In this document: positions 24,692-37,048 of the stretch, piece by piece | Layout of the letters: every line of letters starts with the position of its first letter | Numbering within the stretch: the first letter of the stretch is position 1 | Source: Helopsaltes ochotensis | Lineage: Eukaryota > Chordata > Aves > Passeriformes > Locustellidae | DNA length: 64,000 nucleotides | Direction: 5' to 3' | Assembly: GCA_013400155.1 (NCBI GenBank) | Contig: VXBM01000567.1 | Location: 312,565 to 376,564, forward strand | Translations under genes and position numbers: made by a program | The notes under the pieces: generated by a model | Databases searched by the model: none | The model's input: the letters and a program-made list of their open reading frames with translations, nothing else | What the model was told of the DNA's origin: nothing

Positions 24692-25430
24692 CCATACAGG
24701 AGAGTAGAGTTCCATACAGAGTTCCCTCTGGTACTCCAAGCACTGCTGGAACCAGTCTGTGAGCATCATGACTGACTGTTTAGCTTCCATTCCTGCAAAT
24801 TTCAGGCACAGAAACTGAGTGAATGCAAACAAGCTGTATTCTTATCCCCCTCAATTACTTTGCCCATCCGAACACTCACAGAGGCCCTGGTCTACCTCTG
24901 ACAATTATGTGACATTTTCTGATTGTCTGCCAATTCCAGATCTAAAACCTAGCCACCATCCATTTTCTGAGCATTTATGGATGACCTCCTTCCACTAGCA
25001 ACGATCAACTAATCTCTTATTCCCATTATACCAATCTACTGAGAGCCATGAGGGAAGCTGGGGACTTGCTCTCCTTGAAGTCATTCTCAGCCCCTGCTGC
25101 AACCCAAGCACACTGTCCCTTCCTGTTCCTCACCTTCAGCAGTGCTAAACAAGAAATAATCTGTCACTTGTAAAATGGATTAGAGAAAAGTATGTGTTTA
25201 TGTAAATTTCAGGGAAAAGTCTTCAGAACTAATTGCTGGAAGTGATGGAATTAGATTGCTGTTGCAATTTTTTTCTCCTGTACAACAGGGAAAACCTTGA
25301 GTACCTGGGCTTAGTACAATATTTTGCATATCAAATAGGTACCAAATTGCTAGCACTACAACATTCAGCAGTCCAGCCAAGCAGACATCTTTCCATGAAA
25401 TATGAAATAAGAAACCAACTTAACCTGAGC
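24692..25430. other. Spacer between the inverted arms
   Basis: 739 bp of ordinary A+T-rich DNA with no recognised transposase, open frame of interest or terminal motif. That makes a standard DNA transposon unlikely. Confidence 0.5.
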
Positions 25431-25584
25431 AAAATACATGTTCCAAATCCAGGACTTTAAATGATTTATGTTGGTTGGGGTTTTTTTCTCTTGGTGCAGA
25501 TCAAGGACATGTAAGAGATCACTTCTTGGAGTTTGCAGTCTGAGTAGCAAATATTGCAATGGTATTATCCTAAAATCACACAAA
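25431..25584 (-). repeat. Right arm of a long inverted duplication
   Basis: Reverse-complement partner of 24,536-24,691. A transcript crossing both arms could form a duplex of about 155 bp with a 739-nt loop. The high identity implies a relatively recent event or ongoing gene conversion between arms. Confidence 0.92.
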
Positions 25585-26172
25585 AGGCTTCTTCAGCTTT
25601 TTGAAGTCTTTCTTAACATAAAATATTCACAAATTTATGGCATGCAAGTTCTTCTAAAAATTTCACTGTATGTGAATACCAGATGTCAACTTTCTATAGC
25701 ACTAAAAAGTTATTACATCATTCAGATTTTCATGAGTGGCAGGAAATGTCACCATTGTGCCTGCTCCATGCTGAGTGTAGCCAGACTAAGAGCTCTGGGT
25801 TCCCATTGTTTGGTTTGGTCTGATCAGAGTTGACACTTTCAGTAAGGATAAACAGAACAGCCCTATAACTGTTCTCATACTTTGTTGATCGACAGTTTTC
25901 TCTTGCTGCTTTGCAGCAGACCAATTATTCTCTTGGTGTCTGTCACTCCCAGTACATTTTGGATGTCTCTAGCTAGTTATATCTCATTTTGTTCCTTTGG
26001 CATTTCTGATGTTATCTTCACTTGTTTATGCTATCCTTTTATAACCTCCTTTAAAATGAGACTCAGCCTGAATTGTGTGTTCCCTTCTGTACTTCAGAGC
26101 AGAGTTTTCATTGTCTGAGTTTTTCAATTAATCTCCTTCATTTTTGTCCCTTCATCTCTGCCCACCACAACC

Positions 26173-26198
26173 TTTTTTTTTTTATTATTATTATTATT
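26173..26198. repeat. T-run followed by (TTA)n microsatellite
   Basis: Directly visible: about ten T residues and then five or six ATT units. Confidence 0.85.
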
Positions 26199-27005
26199 CT
26201 TTTGTGTATAGCTATTCAGTTTTATTTGTGTTTTTTAGAAATCCTGACTCTGCCATGATATTCTAACAACTTCCTTTTTACCTCAGCTTCCTCTGTAACA
26301 CCTTTCCTTTATCTTACTTGTTTTGCACTGGTATACTCAAAAAATATTTGGAGTTAACTTGTTTTTTTGCTTTGAGCTAATTTTTTAGTCATCTAAGTGT
26401 ACTGAGCTTTTTAGGAGGGTTATTTTTTTTCTTTCCCTTAATGAGCTCATGACAAAACCTGGACTGCTCATTTGCCTTACAGGTAGGAACTAATTTTTTC
26501 CCCCAGCTTGCATCTCAGTTCACACTACCAGGATAAACTGTACTTCAAAAGCCATTTTTCCAGCCATAGGTACTTAGATATTTCTAAATGCTGAGTGTAT
26601 TACTTATCATTGCTGGGCAAAATACCATGCAGACTGTCAGTCCTATAAGGGCCTACCTTGTTTCTTGATGTTTGTTGTGCAAGGGCTGTAACTGGGACTC
26701 TGGTGGGGTGGTAAGGTCAGCGGGTCCACGTACGGCATTTTTTTATGAATCATGCAAGTTTTACAGCCTTCTGCCTTCTGCCTGGAGGAAGTGTTTCTCA
26801 GAGGAGCCTGTGTCTGCTGGGCAGACAATACTGAGAACAGACAGAGAGAGACTAATGTGGTCCAATGAAGACCTGCTCTGTACCATACCTTGAGCAACTA
26901 AGTACAAACAGATGTTTCTGGATTGTCATTACCTGGAAAGGATGTGCCACTCGGGGAACTCAGACATTCAAAGGTTTCTTCAGACATTGACCAGATATAG
27001 CACTG

Positions 27006-27028
27006 AGTGGTTCACTCAGTGAACCACT
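27006..27028. repeat. Perfect palindrome, 11-bp arms
   Basis: AGTGGTTCACT and AGTGAACCACT are exact reverse complements separated by a single C. The near-absence of a loop makes this a DNA palindrome rather than an RNA hairpin candidate. Confidence 0.95.
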
Positions 27029-27968
27029 GAATTCATTCATCTGCTTATCTTTGCCTTGGAGTGGACAGGCAGCCTCAATTCTGATCTTCCCATGTCAAGC
27101 AGCTTCTGAATCTGCCTGTCCAACTCTGTCATTGCTGAGCAACCACCTTGCCCTCAAGAACAGCAGGAACTGGGAGGACAGAGATAATGCCACTGCTACT
27201 ATAACTTATTTTTGCCCATAAAGTCTCTTCTTGTCTCCTAACTGTTCCTCTATTCCTGTTCCTCTACCAAGTATTGCCATTATTATCTGCTCTGGCACAG
27301 AAACGCACACTTCAGTCCCAAATTCTTTGTCTTGCAGACTGCTGAAGCTGATTCTAATGCTACCAATGGCATAAATAGAACACTGGTCCGTATAAAAGAT
27401 GCCTATTATGTTGGAACTTCTTTCACATTCAAGAAGTCCTAGATGGTTTTGATTCTGAAAGCATCTTCCTTCAGTATATAATCATGATAATAATAATTAC
27501 ACAACCCCCTACACATAGAGACAAGATATCTTGCTTTTCCTAACAAATTTACTGTTTTGTGACACTTACTGATATGTCATGTCATCTCCACTGCTTGAGA
27601 TATATTCCTCAGAGCCACCATAACTGGCTTTCTCTGTATTCCCAGAGTCATAGAAATTAAAGGATGGTATGGCATGGTACAGGGAACAGTTTAAATGGGA
27701 GTTTCCTCCTCTGGAAGGGCACACGTTTACACAAAGCCAGTAGAAGTACTGTTTACAGAAACTGCAGAAAACTAATGACAAAATAAAACCATATGGATCA
27801 AGCTTTGAAGAGTAATCTTGAAAGGGATGGGTTTTCAGAGAGGAAAGTAAGGTATGTGTTATTTGGAAATCAGATGTTTCAATTATTAGTTACAGTCACA
27901 AAATTTCTGTCAGTAGTTTCATACTTTCAAGATTTTCCAGCTTCTTATTTGCACATTTTGGTTGTTGG

Positions 27969-27996
27969 TTTTTTTTTGTTTGTTTGTTTGTTTTTG
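27969..27996. repeat. T-rich / (TTTG)n microsatellite
   Basis: A T run followed by about four TTTG units, directly visible. Confidence 0.85.
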
Positions 27997-30356
27997 CCAG
28001 TTCATTTTAATATATGCTACCTGTATGAGTCAGGAAACGTAATTTCAATGAAAGTCTAAAAAATCCTCCAAAAAAATCCCACAGAGAGAACAAGGATTTT
28101 GAAACACTACTGCAGCTATCTCCACACCCATATCCCTTTCCAGGAAAACTAGTAAAGTATGAGGCTCTTAAATGCAAAATTATATTTTTCCCTATAGCTT
28201 TTTATTTGCAGATAAGATAAGCATCTGCAATTTTTTATGGAGTTGTGAATGAAAGTGCCCAACCTAAATCTCAGCAGTTCTTAAAACAGGTGACTGATTT
28301 GCACCTGGCCAATTTGTTGTAAAGAAACAAATTTTAAAACAAACACACTTCAGATGTAGCATAGCAAATGGCTTTACCCAGCTCTCTGTAAGAATATTAT
28401 CTTAAAGCTTTTCTAGCAGAGTATTAAATACAGTAGTTTTCCATTTTGAGCAAAAGCAAAAATTCATGCAAGTTATTGTTGTAAAACAGTGAAGAATTTT
28501 TTCATACCTCACAAGTTTCAAAGGACAAAAAAATCCACCTTAGCAAGATATGAACATGCTAGATAGCCTACCTAAAGTAATCCAACTCAGTATAATTGTA
28601 ATATGAAAATACATAAAATGAACACCATGAAAAAGTAGTGATGTGAAGTTCCACAGTGACCTAGAAATAGAGATGGGAGCAGAAACAGGCATCCTGGGCT
28701 TTTTCTCACAATGCAGTCCACGGGGAAAAGCAGACAGCAACTTCACTAAATCTTAAGTACTTCAAGACTAAAATAATAATAAAAGCATCACAACATAAAT
28801 GAGGCTTTGATTACAGAGTCACTTAAGAATCTTTGTAAATGTTATATGTGGATCAAGATATGTTTTTCAGGTTAACACTAGGCACATTCCACTGACTGGT
28901 GAAATAACCATAGTGCACAGTAATGTTTAATGACCTGATTGAGAGCATTAATAGAATGCAATACTAATTAAACTTCACTGCATTCTTATTCCTTAATGAT
29001 TGACCTGTAACATTTTATAGCATTGGGAAAGATTTAACGCTCCTGTCCTTCAAAGATACAAAGTCTTCCATGTTACCCATGGGTTTTAATGGGCAGCCAA
29101 ACATAATTCTGAAAACAAAGCTAATGACCGCTTAAAAATTCTCCCCAAAACTCAGTGCAAGGTATCTTGCATTTGCATTTCAAGCAGCTAGGCTTTTAAG
29201 TATCCATGCACAGTTGTCCAGTTTAATTTATGCCTACCAGCCTCAGCAATGTTTAAAAGACCACCTGTAATCAGGTGTTTGAAAGACAAGGTTTTGAACA
29301 CCAAGTAACTTGCCCTATGTTTTGGCATCTATTTGATCCCACTGTATTTGCAAAAGAAGAAAAGAATTTACTGAAAAGCACGTGCAAAAAGGACCCTGAG
29401 CGCATAAAGCTTAAGTTAAATAGATCCTTAGATTTGTCCACCCAAGACCTACTTCCTGGTTTTGAATACTTGCTCTCTGGAGAAGGTTCATTTCTCAAAC
29501 AGGAAGTTTCACAGCTGCCTAAAACTCCACTTCCAGAAGGAAACACGTGTAAGGGGGCTGGGCAAGGCAGTGCTTGCACATCGTCAGCTGCCATGACATC
29601 CCTGCACACTTTTTGTGTACCTTTGGGGTGGGTATGTGCCTGTCACTCACCCCAGCCTCCTGAAGGTGCCATGATGACGGCAAGTGGACTGCTTCACTGA
29701 TAAAAAAAGCACTAACACCACATCGGTGTGGAGAAGACTGAAAAACAGCACAGTTTGTAGCCAGCTGGCAAAGGTACAATGTGACAGGTCAGGAAGGGAG
29801 GTCCCAGTTAATTTGGGAAAGGCCAACAGCAGAAACTCCTGCTGAGGGGTACCCTGGGAGTGCTGGGGAAAGATGCTCCCTGAGAGAGGCAGTGTCTAAA
29901 TGGTACAAAGATAAATGTACGGCCCTGCTTTGCTTGTCCAAACTGGACAGACACAAGATCTACCACTAAAAAGCTGGATAGCTGCGTGAAGGATGATTTG
30001 TGGGACAGTCAATTTGGAGAGCACTGCTACTGCATGGAATTACTATGCCCTAAAATCTAGGAGCCATACAGAAGATGAGCTCTCTGTAGGGTGATCCGCT
30101 TAGCTCCTTCTACAGCTGATGGACAGAGACAGGCATCTCTAGAAAATTATTACTTTCATCCCAAAACTAACAGGTGAAGTAAACTACTTTCTTAACATGC
30201 CCATTTCTCCACAACAGATGCAAGAAGTTCTGGGCAATTAGCTCAGAGGTAGATCTCTAAAGTGGAGTGAGATGAACTCCACACACCATTATCTACAAAA
30301 GCAATCCTGCCTATTACCAATAATGTATCATCACAGATCTTAACTATTTTGCTTTT

Positions 30357-30371
30357 CTTTTTTTTTTTTTT
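30357..30371. repeat. Poly(T) tract
   Basis: T homopolymer run, directly visible, in non-coding DNA. Confidence 0.8.
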
Positions 30372-31146
30372 CTAAAAAGAAATGCAGTGTATTCAGAGCC
30401 CAAAAGGCAACTAGACAGTATTTAAATCAGCAGGTCTTCCCCAAAACAGGTATTTAAGTCAGTCTCTGATGTTCGTACATTTCTCTCATGCTTTTCTCAC
30501 AAAACAAATTTCTCACAAAACAAATGCAGAAAAAGAGGAGAACAATCTGTATTATGCAATGCCATCTGAAATCCCTGACCTCAGTCCTCTTCCTGTACAA
30601 TTCAAAAGCCAAAGGAAGAGGAACAAAAAGCTCCCACCAAAGCTCCAGCAAAAAACATTTTCTCATCATGTGCTATGGGCTTTCATAGTTCCCCATAGTG
30701 ACTGACACTGCTTTAAAGAGCTGTGCAGAGAAGGAAGAGGAACATATCTGGTCCTGCATCACCTCAGGCTCAGTCCTCTGTTTTCCATTTTGAGTAACTA
30801 TCAAATTTGAGAGTACAATGCACTTGAACTAATTTTCGCCTTCCAAATACTGGTAAATAAAAGAAATCTACCCTGCCTCATTTTCTACATGCAGAAAATA
30901 AAAGAAGATCACCTGCACCCAGAACAGTCTTCACAGAAAGGGACAGTGGTGTCAAAGGCCTCAGTGTGCTTCCAAATACTTATTAGTGCTACAATATCAA
31001 AATACATGTTTCACAGGCAAGTGGAATCAGAATTTTATTCTGTGATGTGGATAAGAGATCAGTCAGATACATACCTTTTACTGGCACTGCATTGAAAGGC
31101 AAAGTTTGACTGTAAATGCAGATAGGGTAATGTTGCCCTGATTTTC

Positions 31147-31404
31147 AACCTTCTGATGTATTTTTTTTTCTCTAATGGAGTTTCTCATGCACTTAATGTA
31201 GACAATCAGACTGTTTACAGTCTTTCATGAAGGAGGAGAGAATTGATTGACTGTTGGTCTGACCAGTGTGTTGAAGAGGTTGCAACTTCACCTTCCAATC
31301 CATGGTCACCTTTGGAATTCTATAAAATGTCAAAAGATGTAAATAAAATTCCTTTTCTTTCCAGCACGACTTAACATGTAGGTGCAGTCCTTTCCTGTCT
31401 CCAT
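31147..31404 (+). mobile_element. LTR-like repeat copy A (probable endogenous retroviral solo LTR), plus strand
   Basis: The block from AACCTTCTGATG through TGGAGTTTCTCATGCACTTA and CTGTTGGTCTGACCAGTGTG to CCTGTCTCCAT is homologous (roughly 75-80% by eye) to the reverse complement of 32,569-32,827. Read on the plus strand it has a TATA-like TTCTATAAAATG followed by GTAAATAAAATTCC with a poly(A)-signal-type AATAAA. This promoter-then-polyadenylation order is expected in an LTR. The element may extend right to about 31,470. No internal retroviral genes flank it. Confidence 0.6.
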
Positions 31405-32568
31405 AGAGTAATTTCTTGCCATTAGGGTGAATCTTTTTCTCTCTGCTGTAAATCAGTCGTAAATAACACACTTGTTCTGGAAAGGTAGTTCAGAAAAGCA
31501 GTTCAGAAAATAATTTCTTTACTACCGTAAATGAAAGTGACATGAGACGTACAGCTTAGTAGAAATGATTAGTTAAATTGTAGTATGTGGTGCTGACTTC
31601 TCAGTCAACATTAAACTGCTTCTGAAAATAAGATTAGAATGTCAAATTTTTTCATCATCTTTAATTAGTTTGAACAAATAACTGAGCCCTTCCTGAGTTC
31701 ATAGAATCAAAACTGAAGTTCATTTTGGATTCAAAAAGGGAATGGACCCATAAAGGCTCCATTACCAAAATACTGTTGACCATAAAGCATAATCAGCTAA
31801 AAGATGAAGGAGCACAAATAGAGGCACTGTGTTTTCTAATCAGTAAAATTACCTGGGAGAGAGTTTAGAACTGCATTTATTTTTATATTTGTGGAAGGAT
31901 TATGGACCAGGTACAGAATTAGCTTCATCAGAAAGTTGTCCTACAACTACAGCACTGAAAATCATGGAATGATTTTACTGATTGCAGTATTATAGCATGA
32001 TATTAGTTTTGCATTATAAATTATATACATGTATTTCTGTAAGAGTATATGGTGTCCTGTTTTAGGTAATATATTCCAAAATACAGTTTCCTTTCCAGAA
32101 AATCTGCTCAAAAATTTATTTCTCTGGTGTGAAAGACCAGAATAAAGAAAAATCGAAGGAAAGTGGAGAAACTTTTTATGATAGTACAAGGAACATACAA
32201 TTCTTTTCTTTATCTAATGTTTTCTAGATTCATGGAACCAGAGCAGGAATAACATCTCCCAACAACTTTTCTTCATTCAGAGCACACACAAGAGGGTTGG
32301 GCAGGAAATATCACCACATATCATCACACACTGCCCATCTGTGAATGTCAATGATAGCAGCTTTCCATTAAGACTGCTGTATTGTCTAATAACATATTCA
32401 AATTGTTGCTAGTGATGTTTACTTTTCCATAAGTATAGTAGCAGAGCGCTAGCAAACAAAACCAAATGTTGACATAAATGACAGCCTTCTAGTCCCCTGA
32501 AAGTAATTTTAGTGAAAAAATGATTCATTTTTCATAATGCTTCTAAAGTCATACATCCCACTGTCGAG
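31405..32568. other. Spacer between LTR-like copies A and B
   Basis: About 1.16 kb of A+T-rich DNA. No retroviral gene remnants were recognised, so the two copies are not the ends of one provirus; those would also be in direct, not inverted, orientation. Confidence 0.5.
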
Positions 32569-32827
32569 ATGGGAGACAGGAAGAGACCACACTCACACAC
32601 TGAATCGCTGAAAGCAAGAAGGGGCCATTCATTTACAAATCTCGACATTTATAGAATGCTAAAAGTGACCATGGATTGGAGGGTGAAGTTGCCATCTCTC
32701 CAACACACTGGTCAGACCAACAGTCCATCAACTCTCTCCTCCTCCATGAAAGTGTGAAAAACAACTTATTATTTCCATTTAAGTGCATGAGAAACTCCAT
32801 TACAGAAAAGTAAACATCAGAAGGTTC
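32569..32827 (-). mobile_element. LTR-like repeat copy B (probable solo LTR), minus strand
   Basis: Inverted partner of copy A. On the minus strand it carries TTCTATAAATGTC, a degraded polyadenylation region (GTAAATGAATGG) and an end near TTCCTGTCTCCCAT, possibly running a few bases further to a CGACA-type terminus at about 32,562. It shares GGTCTGACCAGTGTGTTG and CTCCAATCCATGGTCAC with copy A. It is diverged and non-coding; the 62-codon open frame across it is incidental. Confidence 0.6.
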
Positions 32828-33269
32828 AGTAACTTGAGAACAGCAGGACGACATCCCACAAAAGGTAGCTGGGCAAGAGTGACAAGGGAAAAATGCTTTA
32901 AAAAAGAGCTTTTGCCTATTTCCCCATCCAACAGGTAGACATTTCACCAAGATGACGGGGAGAGTTGTTATGATGATGATTTGAGAAGTGCCGTTTATTT
33001 TTGGGTCTCTCAGATCACTCCTCCATCCTCAAAAAGTTATCCTGGGAGTCATAAGGTGCACGTCCTAAGAGAGTGGGCTGGCTGCAAGGAGCTCTAGAAA
33101 AAGCTCATCCAACCTCTGTCTCTCTCTCTCTGTCCCTCTCTCTCTCCCCCCTCTAGAGGGACATACTCCCCTCTTGCAACTCCATGAACTTTTTGAGGGG
33201 CTAAATGAGAAACAAGTAGAGCCTGCACAAAGGTTTGGTGTATGGGAGTTGCACGCATGGAATTGAATC
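32828..33269. other. Unannotated DNA with CT-rich patch
   Basis: No gene. Contains the (TC)n-rich stretch at 33,115-33,153. Confidence 0.5.
33115..33153. repeat. (TC)n-rich microsatellite
   Basis: Imperfect CT dinucleotide run on the plus strand ending in a C-rich patch, directly visible. Confidence 0.85.
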
Positions 33270-33478
33270 TTGGGATTGTTTAGGTTCAAAAGACCTCTAA
33301 GATCATTGAGTCCAGCTGTTAACCCAGCACTGCCACATTTACCACCAAACCACATCCACACGTTTTTTAACACTTCCAGGGATGGGGATTCCACCACTTG
33401 GCACCTTGTTTTGATGTCCAATTATCCTTTCTATGAAGAAATTTTTCCTATTATCTAATCTAAACCTCCATATGCTGT
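33270..33478 (-). mobile_element. CR1 LINE 3' fragment (minus strand)
   Basis: The plus strand shows AAAAGACCTCTAAGATCATT, GAGTCCAGCTGTTAACCCAG, ACTTCCAGGGATGGGGATTC and ATTTTTCCTATTATCTAATC, which is the reverse complement of a CR1 3' region. It is old and diverged; the terminal octamers at its left end are lost. Confidence 0.88.
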
Positions 33479-36400
33479 AGAGATGCTCATGTTCCTCCTG
33501 CTGGTCTGCTTCCTGTGTAACTGGACACTGAGCAGAGAACTGCCTAATATACTGCAGTGCAGTGTGGGTTATAGTACCTTTGCTGGGATGTAAGGAACAA
33601 CCCATGATCCCTGCTTTCATCAGGAATAACCCGTGATGATAGACAACCACAACTTTCAAACCACCACCGCTTCAGAGTGCACAACACATTTGCCAAGTCC
33701 TACAGAGCACTGATATTACTTACTGCAAACTATTGGGTCTTTGCTAATTTGAAAGACCCAAATAACAAAGCCATAGTTGAATGAATTTGATATGCTTAGT
33801 GAACCCAAATCAAAGCTGTGACACACTTGTTCTCTGCCCAATATCTGTAATAAAGCAAAGGACTGTTCATTATGAAATATAAGCTCTACTTTAGCGGATT
33901 ATTTCTTTCCCGTAGGTGCTATTGTTTTTTTAAAACTCACATGTTATAAGCGAGCAACATCTAAAAATATGCTTATACATGATTACAGTGGAACTTCTTC
34001 TCTTACATCTCAGCTTAAAAGTGGTATATTCAAGTGTGGATTACATGTGAATTCTGTTGGAACTGAGTAAACAAAACGTGAATGACTGAAGTTCCTTTGG
34101 ATCTGCAGCCTTCACAAAACAGAGAAATAGGCTGCCATAAATATGCCAGTGGAATAATATGAAAACCTTCTCTAGTCAATGTGCATTCAGCAGTAATATT
34201 GCATTCATGTTATTTTCATTTTATTAATTTTAATATGGAAATCAGAGTTTCATTACAGTGCAACAAGAAATGCATGATAATATAAAACTTCAAAGCACAC
34301 AAATAAAATTATGCCTTACCAGCTTTCATTTCCCCACAGCACTCTGCAAATAATACAAACAGAAGTTTTGTTTCAGGATCGGTGTGGCATAACCAATTTT
34401 ACTCAGGCAGAGAGCCAAAAACCACAAGTTCTAATCCCTAACCTCAGGCTCTCAATTCAGCAAGGCACTTATGTCCCTGTGTAACTTTGAGAAAAGGCAG
34501 TTTAGTTGCAGTCAATGAGCCTATTTCACCATTCATGCATTTTCCAAGTACTCAGATGAGGTGCTAAGCTCCTTTCTGCCATTTTTTTTCACCTGTAATG
34601 GGAGACATGCTCAGCTATGGCACAGTGTTGCTGTTAGGTTCCTCATCTGTATTTCTGATGAACAGATGCAGGTCAAATACCATGAAAGGCCAACATTTTG
34701 AGATCTTTAATATGTTTCTTTTTTAAAACATAAATTCCATTTTACTAAGATACTACCTCCTGATTTTAAGCAATGCTAAGCAACTCTCTTTTTATTACTA
34801 CAAGAGTACAAGTGAATTTCCCTTGCAGCCCACTAGTCTTTGGTAGACCCACCTGAACTCTGCTATAGTCCTTCTACCACTTTGTACACTTCATTGCTGC
34901 CCTCCTCCTTGGATTTTTTTCTGTGAAGATAAAGCATCATTTTAAATTTGGACCAAACTTGCCTTCACTGTGTCCCCACAGCTTTACTTTTGGTGACTAC
35001 CTGCGCTTTCAAGTCTCTATCTTCTGCTTTGCACTAGTTTTTGTCCTGGTTCCAAGAATTTCCTCCTTTCTGCACTTGATATCACCTCAGGCCTTTTTAA
35101 AGTTATTCACATCCGTACTGCTAGGACCAACCTTCAAATTCATCATCCCAACTGCTCTGATCCACTCTTCCAGCTCCCTTGCTGGAGTGATGGATCACCT
35201 CAGTAACAGGCTCTTACAATAAGACCCCATGGAGTACCCTAGCACACCTCTGATCCTTGCCTTAACCCTGAAAGTAATGCCACAGTACACGTCATTCCCT
35301 TGCTTCTTTCTAAAATATTTCCCTACTTTTCCAAGCCATCCTAAATGTGCTTATTGGGTTTTAGTCTCTCAGTACCTCTGACATTCTCTCAAAAACCATC
35401 AACCTTTCTGACATCAATAAGGCAAAATATGAGCTGATATCTTTCCTTTTCTGTGAAATTCATTATCCTATGTTCTCCTGCACTCCAGCTAAATTTTCTT
35501 GTTTCTTCCTGTCTTTCCCTTGCATGCAGTTCAATTGTTTACTAAATAAGATCTGTCTTCTTGCTTGCTCATAACTAAAGCAACATCCACAACATAGATC
35601 CAAATAGCCATATCTCCAATTAGCCTTCCTAAAGGCCTGTGAAAAATCAACCACAGTTTGCTGAGTCCAAATCTCATGCTCATCCCTTCTGTTCTTTCCG
35701 AAGGGGACATCCTCCATTGGACACTCCCAGGAAATCAGCAGCTACCCATGCCATGCTTTACTCGTGTCCCACCACCTCGCGGTTCAATGTTTTGCACACA
35801 CTGAGAAGTATCAGCATCAGCGTCTTTAGAACACTGTTTGTGTACAGGGCTGCTGTGTATATTTTATTTTTATAGAACACAATGCTTTTCAAAAAACTTC
35901 AGGTCTGTAACAAGATGTAAAAGCCTGTAATATTTGAGAAGCAAAAATTCAAACACATTCTAATGATGGCTTGTTTTCAAAATACTGCTTTCCCCCATAT
36001 GACTGTAAATTACATAGCTGCGTATTCCAGTTTTGCACCAGAAGTGGCAAAACACCCTCAGTAGATTCAAGACCTGTTTCTCATATAAATACTGAACTTG
36101 TTTCACAGTTTCCCAGCAGGATGGTCTTAGGGAACATCTACTTGGAGGATATTTTCTTCCAGACATCTGCCCTCATTATTGCAGCTGGACTGCTATATAT
36201 GTTCTGGTAAATCCAAAACTGGGTTTGATGCATGTCTGTTCAAGATAGCCTTACATTTAATTACAAGTGCTTACAATTAATTCAAGAAATTAAGGTAGAC
36301 TGACTCTAGCCCCTTAGTCTTACAATGCTGACAGCATGAGATCTTGGAGGGTGCTTTCAGTGGGGTTTTAGGGTCCAAATGAACATTCTGCTGTACTGTG

Positions 36401-36840
36401 ATATGTATCTATGTAACTCCATCAATTGTCTGGAAGTTTCCCTAATATAAAATCAGGACAAGAAAGCAAAAATTAAAATCACCCATTTCTCTACCACACA
36501 GAGGAACCTGAGATAACACAGAAGATGCAACTGCTACACATTGACGTGGCCTGCATTTATGCCTTACTATGTATAAACAGAGAAAGATAACCAGCTTTCT
36601 ACTTTTAGCACACTTTCCAGTACGAAGTCACTACATTTACTTCATTACAATACCTCCACTTAACACTAATAAGCATCTGTACACAGTCTTGCAGGGGCTA
36701 CACACCCAGAGCAGCAAGAGAGCACAAGAGCTTTTAAAGAATTACTTTCTGAAAATAATTCAGCCACTGGGAGTTAGTGGACCAGTGGTTTGGGATCACT
36801 GTTTTATCTATAAATAAGACAATATTCACATCCTGCACTG
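33479..36840. other. Unannotated non-coding DNA
   Basis: The stretch at about 34,850-35,540 is pyrimidine-rich on the plus strand and may be a very old repeat, but I cannot assign it. No coding region is supported. Confidence 0.45.
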
Positions 36841-37048
36841 CATTGGGGGCTGCATGTTGTCTGTAGGTAGCAGAAGGGGATCCTTCCCCCCAGCTCACAC
36901 TGGTGAGATACACGTGATGTACGGGCTCCAGTGCTGGGCTCCTTGGTGCAAGAATGACATAGACTTACTCAGGTGAGTACAGAAAAGGTCAAGAAAGATG
37001 ATGAAGAACTTGAATCATTTATTATATGAGGAGAGGCTGAGCACAGCA
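36841..37048 (+). mobile_element. CR1 LINE internal fragment (plus strand)
   Basis: Contains GGGGATCCTTCCCCCCAGCT, TGGGCTCCTTGGTGCAAGAA, AAGATGATGAAGAACTTGAA and TATGAGGAGAGGCTGAGC. These match the CR1 segment that lies upstream of the 3' UTR, near the end of the reverse-transcriptase frame. Unlike the other copies it lacks the 3' terminus, so it has been broken after insertion or is an older remnant. Confidence 0.8.

Larger units (their letters stand above)
25585..31146. other. Unannotated non-coding DNA
   Basis: A+T-rich. It contains T-rich and (TTA)n patches at 26,173-26,198, a (TTTG)n run near 27,980, a perfect 23-nt palindrome at 27,006-27,028, and a 15-bp direct repeat (TCTCACAAAACAAAT, two copies, period 17) near 30,495-30,526. 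The 141-codon plus-strand open frame at 29,275-29,700 is within chance length and unrecognised. Confidence 0.45.

Noticed and set aside
24536..25584. Inverted arms as terminal inverted repeats of a DNA transposon
   Set aside because: No transposase remnant in the spacer, no obvious target-site duplication at the arm ends, and the arms match no family I know; kept as an inverted duplication instead.
29275..29700. 141-codon plus-strand open frame with a lysine-rich centre
   Set aside because: Length within chance expectation; no known family, promoter or splice signals.
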